Counted from the stretch's first letter, positions 1-5,026 are shown. The stretch is DNA of 5,026 nt from an uncultured Lachnospiraceae bacterium (GCA_910588405.1 CAJUPT010000036.1:1-5026), one strand, 5' to 3'. A program made the numbers and translations. Notes: generated by a model not told the origin, from the letters alone.

Positions 1-44
1 CGGCTAAAAGACACCCGCTAACTATTTTGTATGCATCGCACGTA

Positions 45-65
45 AGGGTCTAAAGAACAGACCCT
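45..65 (+). other. Stem-loop of repeat copy 1 with compensatory changes relative to copy 2
   Basis: AGGGTCT at 45-51 pairs with AGACCCT at 59-65 around the loop AAAGAAC. The homologous hairpin at 3189-3209 is AGAGCCT/AGGCTCT. Two stem positions differ and both changes preserve pairing (G-C to A-T, and T-A to C-G). This points to a selected structure rather than a chance palindrome. It is not followed by a T-run, so it is not an intrinsic terminator. Confidence 0.75.
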
Positions 66-85
66 AAGTGCTCATTGCGAAGACC

Positions 86-129
86 CCGGAAGGATTTACG
101 GACACTTTAGTGGCCGGAAATTCTTCCGG
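86..129 (+). other. 44-nt core hairpin of repeat copy 1
   Basis: The outer stem pairs 86-97 (CCGGAAGGATTT) with 118-129 (AAATTCTTCCGG), 12 pairs including one G.T wobble. The inner stem pairs 99-105 (CGGACAC) with 110-116 (GTGGCCG) around the loop TTTA, with one A.G mismatch in the middle. The homologous hairpin at 4982-5021 has a different stem sequence but the same pairing, the same TTTA loop and the same central A.G mismatch. There is no T-run after it. Confidence 0.8.
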
Positions 130-168
130 AACCAGGGAGCCAGGAAGGGCTGTAGCGGAACTATAAAT

Positions 169-173
169 AGGAG
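169..173 (+). promoter_or_regulatory. Ribosome binding site of the trpB-like gene, abutting the repeat
   Basis: AGGAG lies 9 nt before the ATG at 183. The stretch from the repeat tail to the site (GCGGAACTATAAATAGGAG) closely resembles the one before the comM-like gene (GCGGAACTAAATTAGGAG), so the repeat seems to bring, or always sit against, the translation start region. Confidence 0.7.
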
Positions 174-182
174 AACGATAAG

Positions 183-1259
183 ATGCAAAAAGGATACTTT
201 GGAAAATTTGGAGGCCGTTATGTACCGGAGGCGGTGATGAACCAGTTGTTTTCGCTGGAATGCGAGGTGGACTTAACGGAGAGCGACCGGTGCTTCTGGG
301 ATGCCTATGACCATTACATGGAGGCATGGGCCGGAGGAAGGACGCCTCTTTATTTGGCGGAAAATCTGTCGGAGCAGCTGGGCCATAAACTGTATCTGAA
401 ACGGGGAGATGCAAATGACGCCGCTTTTTTCGGCTCCGCTGTGGGACAGCTTTTGCTGTGGAAACGAATTGGCTATCTCAAAGCGGTGGCGGAAACAGGC
501 TGCGGCTTGTGGGGTGTGGCGGTGGCAAGGGCTGCTGCGCTGATGGAGATGGAGTGTGTGCTGTATGTGACAGCAGAGGAAGAAACCCGGCAGCAGGCCA
601 TGATAGAGACGATGAAGCTGTGCGGCGCCAAGGTAATTACGGCTGGCCGGGACAGCGTTAGTGAGGCAATAACCTATTGGGCGGATCATTCCAGGGATAC
701 CTGTATGATTATGACCGGCGACTGGGGTCCCTATCCTTATACGGAGGCTGTGGCCTCGCTCCAAAAGCTGATCGGAGAGGAAATGAAAGGACAGATGGAG
801 GAGCAGGAGGGTAAGCTGCCCGGCCTTCTTGTGGCCGGTGCCCGCCCGGAAAATGTGCTGGGCGGCCTTTTCGCCCCGTTCTTTGAGGAAAATATACAAT
901 TATACGGCGCGGAGCCTGAAGGGAAGGGCGGCGTCCGGGAAACCGGGATTGCAGGCGGAATGAGAACCCTGGCTTTCCAGGACGGAAAAGGGCGGATCAG
1001 CTTTACAAGATCTTATCATGAACCAGTGCCTGTGCTGGGGCCGGAACTGGCGAGTCTTATGGAAAACGGCAAAATTTGCCTGGAGACGGTCAGCGGGCAG
1101 GAAGCGGAGGCAGCGAGGGCATTGGCAGCCAGGACAGAGGGAATCTGCCTGTCCTGGTATGATGCGTGTAGCCTGGCGCTGGCGGTAAAAAAAGGAAAAC
1201 AGCTTGACAGCCAGGAGTATCTGACAGTATTTTTGAACAAGGGGGAGGATGCGCAGTGA
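183..1259 (+). CDS. TrpB-like pseudoenzyme (tryptophan synthase beta-chain homologue lacking the PLP lysine)
   Basis: The protein has 358 residues, against about 390-400 for TrpB. Clear TrpB landmarks are GYFGKFGGRYVPE at 5-16, GRTPLYLAENLSEQLG at 52-67, YLKRGDAND at 71-79, AETG at 103-106, RQ...MKLCGAKV at 136-151, GPYPYTEAV...QKLIGEE at 182-200 and ETG at 253-255. Aligned by eye to Salmonella TrpB, the Schiff-base Lys87 falls on Phe82, and the HTGAHK loop is two residues shorter. The phosphate-binding GGGSN loop has become GARPEN (219-224). His115, Asp305, Glu350 and Ser377 correspond to Trp110, Pro281, Tyr326 and Asn352, while catalytic Glu109 survives as Glu104. The protein is therefore very unlikely to bind PLP as an aldimine or to make tryptophan. 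The start is fixed by homology of the N-terminus and an AGGAG 9 nt upstream. There is no internal stop or frameshift. Its stop overlaps the start of the TrpA-like gene by 4 nt. The function is unknown; a structural or regulatory partner of the next protein is inferred. Confidence 0.87.
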   Translation: MQKGYFGKFGGRYVPEAVMNQLFSLECEVDLTESDRCFWDAYDHYMEAWAGGRTPLYLAENLSEQLGHKLYLKRGDANDAAFFGSAVGQLLLWKRIGYLKAVAETGCGLWGVAVARAAALMEMECVLYVTAEEETRQQAMIETMKLCGAKVITAGRDSVSEAITYWADHSRDTCMIMTGDWGPYPYTEAVASLQKLIGEEMKGQMEEQEGKLPGLLVAGARPENVLGGLFAPFFEENIQLYGAEPEGKGGVRETGIAGGMRTLAFQDGKGRISFTRSYHEPVPVLGPELASLMENGKICLETVSGQEAEAARALAARTEGICLSWYDACSLALAVKKGKQLDSQEYLTVFLNKGEDAQ

Positions 1260-1921
1260 ACAAAATCGACAGTGTTTTATCGGAGGGGGAACAAAAGAAC
1301 CTGATGGTGATGGTCTGGCAGGCAAAGATCAGTGCAGACACACAGTGCGCCGCCCTGATGGACCGGATTGGGAACAAGCGGAAAGAGCAGGGGGAATATG
1401 GCCCGGAGATTTTGGAGCTTGCTGCGGCAGAGAAGGGCGTGGAGGCAGGAGAGATGCTGGCACTGGCAAAGAAATTACGCCGGGAGCATCACCTGGAAAT
1501 GCCATTGGCGCTGTGCCTGTCCTTTCATCAGGTGTTCCGGTATGGGCTGGAGGCGTTTACCGATGCCTGTATGGAAGCTGGGGTAGACGGAATCAGAATT
1601 CCGGATCTTCCTATGGAGGAGCAGCCGCAGTTAAAGGTATATCTGCTGAAGGAGGGTGCGCCTTATCTTTTGCAGGGGATCTGCCCCCAGTCGGGGGACA
1701 GGATTCCGGATGTGACGGGATATGCCAAGGGGTATGTTTACTGCACCGCCGATCCGGCTCTGTGGGACGAGCAATTAGAATATGGAAATATGCTCAGCTT
1801 CTTCCTCTATGCGGCGGAGGCAGTCTGTCCGATTCCGTTAATCCTGGATTTTAAGAATATGGACAGAGAAGGAATGCAGCCATATTTGGAGACTGCGGCG
1901 GGGATGACGGTTCATATCTAA
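1256..1921 (+). CDS. TrpA-like pseudoenzyme (tryptophan synthase alpha-chain homologue lacking both catalytic acids)
   Basis: The 221-residue protein is shorter than typical TrpA (about 260-270). The middle of the protein is recognisable TrpA: EMLALAKKLRREH at 66-78, PLALCLSFHQVFRYGLEAF at 83-101 (TrpA has PIGLLMYANLVFNNGIDAF), AGVDGIRIPDLPMEE at 108-122, then ICPQSGD...GYAKGYVY at 142-162. In a gap-free match to the TrpA segment from Glu49 to Pro62, Glu49 falls on Arg37 and Asp60 on Tyr48; the following Gly-Pro is kept. The loop-6 motif (SRSGVTG) and the C-terminal phosphate-binding GFGIS and GAISGSA segments are missing. Indole-glycerol-phosphate cleavage is thus not expected. It starts at GTG inside the TrpB-like stop (GTGA overlap) with GGGGGAGG at 1241-1248 as ribosome binding site, so the two are translationally coupled. 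The frame is intact. The role is unknown; pairing with the TrpB-like protein is inferred from the ancestry and coupling. Confidence 0.82.
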   Translation: MNKIDSVLSEGEQKNLMVMVWQAKISADTQCAALMDRIGNKRKEQGEYGPEILELAAAEKGVEAGEMLALAKKLRREHHLEMPLALCLSFHQVFRYGLEAFTDACMEAGVDGIRIPDLPMEEQPQLKVYLLKEGAPYLLQGICPQSGDRIPDVTGYAKGYVYCTADPALWDEQLEYGNMLSFFLYAAEAVCPIPLILDFKNMDREGMQPYLETAAGMTVHI

Positions 1922-2039
1922 TGGTTTCTTAAAGAAAGCGGAGCTGCATGTTTTGTGTGGGTGATTTCTATTTTACAGGAGTCCTGTTGGTTGGTGAGCA
2001 GTATGTCAAATGTGTAACAGAAGGTTTTGGAGGTGTGGG

Positions 2040-2972
2040 ATGCAAAAGGAAGTATTTTACATTCCGTCCAGCAATGGAAAGAACAAACTTTATTGTGTAC
2101 ATTGGAAGCCGGATGGGCCGGTGCGGGCGGTTTTGCAGATTACCCATGGAATGGTAGAATATATTGAACGGTATGAGCCGTTGGCACAGGTATTGGCGGA
2201 TGCCGGGATTGCGGTGATGGGCCATGATCATCTGGGCCATGGAAAGACGGCGGCTGATGAAGGAGAACTGGGCTTTTTCGCAGAGACCAACGGCGAAAAG
2301 GCCATGTTGAAGGATATTCATAGGCTGAGCGTGGCGGCGAAAAAGCGTTATCCCGGCCTGCCCTGTTTTTTGATGGGGCATAGTATGGGCTCCTTTTTCA
2401 CTCGGCGTTATATCACCTTGTACGGCCAGGAGCCAGACGGTGTGATTCTGATGGGAACCGGCTGGGTATCTGAGGCCATGGCCACTGTGGGCTGGGCGTT
2501 ATCTGGCGTGATCAAACGCCTGATGGGCGGAAAATACCGCAGCCGCTTATTGGTAAAGCTTACGTTGGGGGCATACGAGCAGGCGTTTCGGGATGAAGGT
2601 CGCCGGAATGCCTGGCTATCTAAGGAGAGGGAGATCGTGGAGGCATATAATAGAGATCCTTTCTGTAATTTTGCTTTTACGGCCTCTGCTTACCATGACT
2701 TTTTTACAGTGCTGCGGGATTTGGCCCGGGAAAAACAGTTTAGTCGCATTCCGAAGGACCTTCCTGTGTTCTTTTTATCCGGGGATCAAGACCCGGTGGG
2801 TTCCTTTGGCGCCGGCGTAGAAAAAGCTTATGAAAGTATTAGGCATCTGGGCCTTCAGGATGTCACATTAAAGCTGTATGAAAATGACAGGCATGAGCTG
2901 GTTAACGAGACAGACCGGGCGCAGGTATACGAGGATATCAGACAGTGGCTGGAAGGCCACATGGAAGCCTAA
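2040..2972 (+). CDS. Alpha/beta hydrolase, lysophospholipase/monoacylglycerol-lipase type (PldB-like)
   Basis: The 310-residue protein is of the serine-hydrolase family that cleaves monoacylglycerols or lysophospholipids (Hydrolase_4/PldB type). No signal peptide is visible, so it is probably cytoplasmic. Landmarks are the oxyanion-type HGMVEYIERY at 36-45, GHDHLGHGKT at 61-70, the nucleophile elbow GHSMGS at 113-118 with Ser115, the acid in SGDQDPVG (Asp251) and the histidine in YENDRHELVNE (His285). A lid-like helical insert spans about 145-235. The ATG at 2040 is preferred over an in-frame ATG at 2010 because GGAGG (2029-2033) sits 6 nt before it and the N-terminus then fits the family. 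It lies 118 nt after the TrpA-like gene on the same strand, with no terminator in the gap, so co-transcription is possible. The substrate cannot be told from sequence. Confidence 0.9.
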   Translation: MQKEVFYIPSSNGKNKLYCVHWKPDGPVRAVLQITHGMVEYIERYEPLAQVLADAGIAVMGHDHLGHGKTAADEGELGFFAETNGEKAMLKDIHRLSVAAKKRYPGLPCFLMGHSMGSFFTRRYITLYGQEPDGVILMGTGWVSEAMATVGWALSGVIKRLMGGKYRSRLLVKLTLGAYEQAFRDEGRRNAWLSKEREIVEAYNRDPFCNFAFTASAYHDFFTVLRDLAREKQFSRIPKDLPVFFLSGDQDPVGSFGAGVEKAYESIRHLGLQDVTLKLYENDRHELVNETDRAQVYEDIRQWLEGHMEA

Positions 2973-3017
2973 AAGGAAGAAATGCATAATTGGCACTAAT
3001 TTAGCATTAACCGGCAC

Positions 3018-3060
3018 ACAGGCGGCACAAGTTCGTAGTTGAACTGCCGCCTGTTTTATT
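3018..3060 (+). terminator. Rho-independent terminator after the hydrolase gene
   Basis: CAGGCGGCA at 3019-3027 pairs with TGCCGCCTG at 3045-3053. After a 3-nt bulge (CAA), GTTC at 3031-3034 pairs with GAAC at 3041-3044 around a 6-nt loop. The GC-rich stem is followed by TTTTATT. It lies about 45 nt beyond the hydrolase stop and probably ends the transcript that carries the trpB-like, trpA-like and hydrolase genes. Confidence 0.88.
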
Positions 3061-3067
3061 GTATAAT
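3039..3067 (+). promoter_or_regulatory. Probable sigma-A promoter for the repeat array and comM-like gene
   Basis: TTGAAC at 3039-3044 and TATAAT at 3062-3067 are separated by exactly 17 nt. The -10 box is a perfect consensus and the -35 box matches at four of six positions. The -35 box lies in the loop and 3' arm of the terminator of the upstream gene. Transcription would start near 3074, giving a leader of about 345 nt that contains the whole repeat array before the comM-like start. Confidence 0.7.
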
Positions 3068-3090
3068 AAATGTAAAAAATAGGAATAACC

Positions 3091-3402
3091 GCAGCGGAAC
3101 TAAAAAACAGCGGAAGCCCGGACATGCCCCTGGAAAATAGTAAGCGGCTAAAGAACACCCGCTAACTATTTTCCATGCATCGCACGTAAGAGCCTAAAAG
3201 ACAGGCTCTAAGTGCTCATAGCGAGGAAGGATTTACGGACACTTGTGGCCGGAAATTTTTCCAGGTTAAGGGGGAATGGGAGGGCTGCAGCGGAACTAAA
3301 AAACAGCGGAAGCCCGGACATGCCCCGGAAGGATTTACGGACACTTGTGGCCGGAAATTTTTCCAGGTTAAGGGGGAATGGGAGGGCTGCAGCGGAACTA
3401 AA
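3091..3402 (+). repeat. Tandem array of the structured repeat (copies 2 and 3) in the comM-like leader
   Basis: The segment GCAGCGGAACTAAA occurs at 3091, 3287 and 3389 and bounds two units of 196 and 102 nt. The units share two exact blocks: a 40-bp block (3091-3130 = 3287-3326) and a 76-bp block (3225-3300 = 3327-3402). The 94-nt length difference is a hairpin cassette (3131-3224) present only in the first unit. Each unit carries the core hairpin, which in these copies pairs GGAAGGATTT with AAATTTTTCC and has a CTTG loop. GGGCT at 3282-3286 can pair with AGCCC at 3311-3315 across the unit junction. A 64-codon open frame over the array simply translates the repeat and is not a gene. The exact identity of the blocks implies recent duplication. 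Confidence 0.9.
3131..3224 (+). repeat. 94-nt double-hairpin cassette inside the first repeat unit
   Basis: Hairpin one pairs 3131-3147 with 3159-3175: 16 base pairs and one A.A mismatch, loop CTAAAGAACAC. Hairpin two pairs AGAGCCT (3189-3195) with AGGCTCT (3203-3209), loop AAAAGAC. The cassette lies exactly between the 40-bp and 76-bp blocks that are directly joined in the next unit, so it was cleanly gained or lost. The same cassette is found at the left end of the window. No T-run follows either hairpin. Confidence 0.85.
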
Positions 3403-3404
3403 TT

Positions 3405-3410
3405 AGGAGG
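3405..3410 (+). promoter_or_regulatory. Ribosome binding site deciding the comM-like start
   Basis: A perfect AGGAGG lies 3 nt beyond the repeat array. Nine nt downstream is ATA at 3420. The first conventional start codon in frame, GTG at 3441, is 30 nt away, too far for this site. Confidence 0.75.
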
Positions 3411-3419
3411 TGTATCTAC

Positions 3420-4955
3420 ATATTTGGAAAAGTATATAGTGTGACCATCTACGGAATAGACGGCATCCTGGTAACTGTGGAAGCGGATATCAGCGACGGC
3501 CTTCCATCTTTCGATATGGTGGGCGTTTTAGCTTCTGAGGTGAAGGAGGCTAAGGAGCGGGTTCGTACGGCCTTGAAAAACTCCGGCTTTCACCTTCCTC
3601 CCAAACGCATCACCGTTAACCTTTCTCCTGCCGATTTAAGAAAATCGGGGTCCGGTTTTGATTTTCCGATTGCCATTGCCATTCTCTGCGCCCTTGGATT
3701 GTTCCCGGCTGAAAATTTAAAAAAATGTATGCTCTGTGGCGAGCTGAGCCTGGACGGCAGGCTTTGCCCGGTGTCCGGCGTGCTGCCTGCCGTTTTTACC
3801 GCCAGGGAAAAAGGGCTGAGCCTGATGGCGGTTCCGGTGGAGAACTTGCCTGAGGCACAAGCTGTGGAAGGCGTTCAGGCGGTAGGGTTACGGACGCTGA
3901 AGGAGGCAGCGGAGTGGATGATGCATCCGGAACAGTCGTGGAGACAGCCGATTATACAGGCGGCGTTGTCAGAGGGTGAGATTGAATGGGATTTTTGCGA
4001 TATCGCCGGACAGACTGCAGTCAGACGGGCGGCAGAGATTGCGGCTGCCGGCATGCACAATTTACTGTGTGTGGGGCCGCCAGGTACCGGAAAAACGATG
4101 GTGGCTAAACGACTTCCCGGTATTTTGCCGTTGATGGATCAGGAAGAGATGCTTGAAGTAACGAAAATTTACAGTGTATGCGGCCTGTTAGATTCCGGTA
4201 GGTCGCTGATTCGAAAACGTCCGTTCCGTTCTCCCCATCACACGATTTCCACAGCTGCGCTGACAGGGGGAGGCTCCATACCGAAACCAGGGGAGATTAC
4301 GCTGGCGCACAGAGGCGTTTTGTTTCTGGACGAGCTTCCCGAATTTTCCAGGACCGCTTTGGAAAGTCTGCGGCAGCCTTTGGAGGACCGGGAGTTGACG
4401 ATTTCCAGAGTGCGCAGAGTTTGCCATTTTCCGGCAGATTTCCTGTTCTGCGCTGCCATGAATCCCTGCAAATGTGGATATTATCCGGATCGGAGCCAGT
4501 GTTTTTGCAGCGAGGGTTCTGTCAGAAAGTACCGGAACAGGATTAGCCGGCCTCTGCTGGACAGGCTGGATTTACTTGTAGAGGTTCCAAAGCTGGTATA
4601 CGAGGATTGGAGAACAGAAAAGGAAGGGGAGACCTCTGCTTCGATTCGTTCTCGGGTGGAGGCAGCCTGCCGGCTGCAGCAGATACGGTTTCAAAATCTG
4701 CCGATTCGTTTTAACAGCCAAATGTCCGGAAAACAGGTAAGGGAGCTTTGTCCTCTGGGCCGGGAGGAAGAAGCATTTATGAAGCAAAGCTTTGAGATTA
4801 TGGGGATGAGTCCACGGCAGTACGATCGGATTATAAAGGTGGCCCGGACGATAGCAGATTTGGAAGGAGAAGATCAAATCCGGGAAGAACATTTAAGCGA
4901 AGCAGTCTTCTATAGAAGCATGACAGAGAAATATTGGGGAGTTGCGGAACTATAA
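3420..4955 (+). CDS. comM: YifB/ComM family AAA+ ATPase (Mg-chelatase-like), probable AUA start
   Basis: The protein has 511 residues from the ATA at 3420, or 504 from the GTG at 3441. ComM is a hexameric helicase that promotes branch migration when incoming DNA is recombined during natural transformation; YifB proteins in Clostridia are inferred to act similarly. Numbered from ATA: an N-terminal ChlI-like domain (about 1-170), Walker A GPPGTGKT at 219-226, RSPHHT at 270-275, GGG...PKPGE at 283-291, Walker B VLFLDE ending at Asp304-Glu305, sensor Asn348 in MNPC, a four-Cys cluster (350, 352, 361, 363), and SPRQYDR at 464-470 in the C-terminal helical domain. Starting at ATA restores the family N-terminus (M)FGKVYSVTIYGIDG and fits the AGGAGG at 3405; an in-frame stop at 3399 rules out anything much further upstream. 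The family usually ends near YWG; the last residues VAEL and the stop come from the next repeat copy. In many Clostridia dprA follows; it is not within the window. Confidence 0.92.
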   Translation: MFGKVYSVTIYGIDGILVTVEADISDGLPSFDMVGVLASEVKEAKERVRTALKNSGFHLPPKRITVNLSPADLRKSGSGFDFPIAIAILCALGLFPAENLKKCMLCGELSLDGRLCPVSGVLPAVFTAREKGLSLMAVPVENLPEAQAVEGVQAVGLRTLKEAAEWMMHPEQSWRQPIIQAALSEGEIEWDFCDIAGQTAVRRAAEIAAAGMHNLLCVGPPGTGKTMVAKRLPGILPLMDQEEMLEVTKIYSVCGLLDSGRSLIRKRPFRSPHHTISTAALTGGGSIPKPGEITLAHRGVLFLDELPEFSRTALESLRQPLEDRELTISRVRRVCHFPADFLFCAAMNPCKCGYYPDRSQCFCSEGSVRKYRNRISRPLLDRLDLLVEVPKLVYEDWRTEKEGETSASIRSRVEAACRLQQIRFQNLPIRFNSQMSGKQVRELCPLGREEEAFMKQSFEIMGMSPRQYDRIIKVARTIADLEGEDQIREEHLSEAVFYRSMTEKYWGVAEL

Positions 4956-5026
4956 AAACAGCAACGTACCATACAAGCCCCAGGAGGATTTACAGATGCT
5001 TTAGCAGCTGAAAATTCTCCTAGTGC
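4941..5026 (+). repeat. Diverged structured repeat, copy 4, overlapping the comM-like stop (runs off the window)
   Basis: GCGGAACTA at 4944-4952 followed by TAAAAACAGC matches the repeat start GCGGAACTAAAAAACAGC, and the stop codon TAA (4953-4955) lies inside it. GTTGC at 4941-4945 pairs with GCAAC at 4961-4965. After GCCCC comes the core hairpin: AGGAGGATTT (4982-4991) with AAATTCTCCT (5012-5021), and inside it CAGATGC (4993-4999) with GCAGCTG (5004-5010) around TTTA. Compared with 86-129 at least five stem pairs are changed on both strands with pairing kept. It probably forms the 3' end of the comM-like mRNA or the leader of the next gene; no T-run is seen. Confidence 0.8.

Larger units (their letters stand above)
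1..168 (+). repeat. Structured dispersed repeat, copy 1 (5' end cut by window), forming the leader of the trpB-like gene
   Basis: This stretch is homologous to the array at 3091-3402. It has the same cassette of two hairpins with similar loops, the same GGAAGGATTTACGGACAC core and the same 3' tail GCGGAACTA. The first bases (CGG at 1-3, then loop 4-14, then CCGCT at 15-19) are the inner part of a long hairpin whose 5' arm lies outside the window. A second hairpin is at 45-65 and a third, 44 nt long, at 86-129. The 3' tail (GCGGAACTA at 154-162) runs into the AGGAG ribosome binding site of the next gene. No open frame here looks genuine and no convincing -35/-10 pair was found, so the promoter of the trpB-like operon probably lies upstream of the window. 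The homology is seen directly; the role is unknown. Confidence 0.8.

Noticed and set aside
86..129. Core hairpin as an intrinsic terminator or attenuator
   Set aside because: The stem is strong but is followed by AACCAGGG rather than a T-run, and the same is true of the other copies.
273..899. 208-codon open frame on the minus strand
   Set aside because: It lies wholly antisense within the TrpB-like gene, which has strong family homology; the antisense product is rich in His, Pro and Cys and shows no family motif.
1249..1854. 201-codon plus-strand frame overlapping the TrpA-like gene
   Set aside because: The product is a Gly/Ser/Arg/Cys-rich shadow; the overlapping frame at 1256 has clear TrpA segments and a coupled start.
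1925..1987. Short dyads TTTCTT-A-AAGAAA (1925-1937) and ACAGGA-G-TCCTGT (1975-1987) before the hydrolase gene
   Set aside because: They are perfect but short and have a 1-nt centre, so they cannot form RNA hairpins; no matching regulator or convincing promoter nearby supports an operator call.
2010..2039. Upstream in-frame ATG start for the hydrolase
   Set aside because: The extra ten residues (MCNRRFWRCG) do not fit the family, and the codons overlap the GGAGG that serves the ATG at 2040.
3091..3402. CRISPR array
   Set aside because: There are only two units of unequal length, no unique spacers between short repeats, and no cas gene in the window.
3212..3406. 64-codon open frame over the repeat array
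   Set aside because: It encodes the same peptide twice because it lies on the tandem repeat, ends beside the comM-like ribosome site, has no good ribosome site of its own and has no recognisable protein features.

Overview
The window most likely comes from a gut-type Clostridia genome, probably Lachnospiraceae. This rests on the protein sequences (a Firmicutes-type YifB/ComM and a PldB-like hydrolase), strong AGGAGG ribosome binding sites, a mid-range GC content and compact genes all on one strand. No marker gene fixes the species.

Layout: (1) 1-168 is a leader made of a structured, dispersed repeat, cut by the window edge. (2) 183-1921 holds two translationally coupled genes that clearly descend from tryptophan synthase beta (TrpB) and alpha (TrpA). 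Almost every catalytic residue is replaced, including the PLP lysine in the TrpB-like protein and both acid/base residues in the TrpA-like protein, yet both frames are intact. (3) 2040-2972 encodes a PldB/monoacylglycerol-lipase-like alpha/beta hydrolase with a complete Ser-Asp-His triad, followed by a strong intrinsic terminator at 3018-3060. (4) 3062-3419 is intergenic. It starts with a good promoter whose -35 box lies inside the terminator hairpin, followed by a tandem, modular array of the same repeat family (3091-3402). (5) 3420-4955 encodes a YifB/ComM AAA+ ATPase whose best-supported start codon is the non-canonical AUA. (6) 4941-5026 is a third, diverged repeat copy that begins inside the last codons of the comM-like gene.

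Two things stand out. The first is a two-gene 'dead tryptophan synthase' pair that keeps the folds and operon order of trpBA without the chemistry, which suggests a conserved pseudoenzyme complex with a new role or an early relic. The second is the repeat family: aligned copies show several compensatory base-pair changes in two hairpins and a conserved A.G mismatch, the signature of selection on an RNA or single-stranded DNA structure. Its copies lie immediately 5' of two unrelated genes and immediately 3' of one, and next to it lie the ribosome binding sites of both downstream genes and, inside it, the stop codon of the comM-like gene. No tRNA, rRNA, CRISPR array or transposase was seen.
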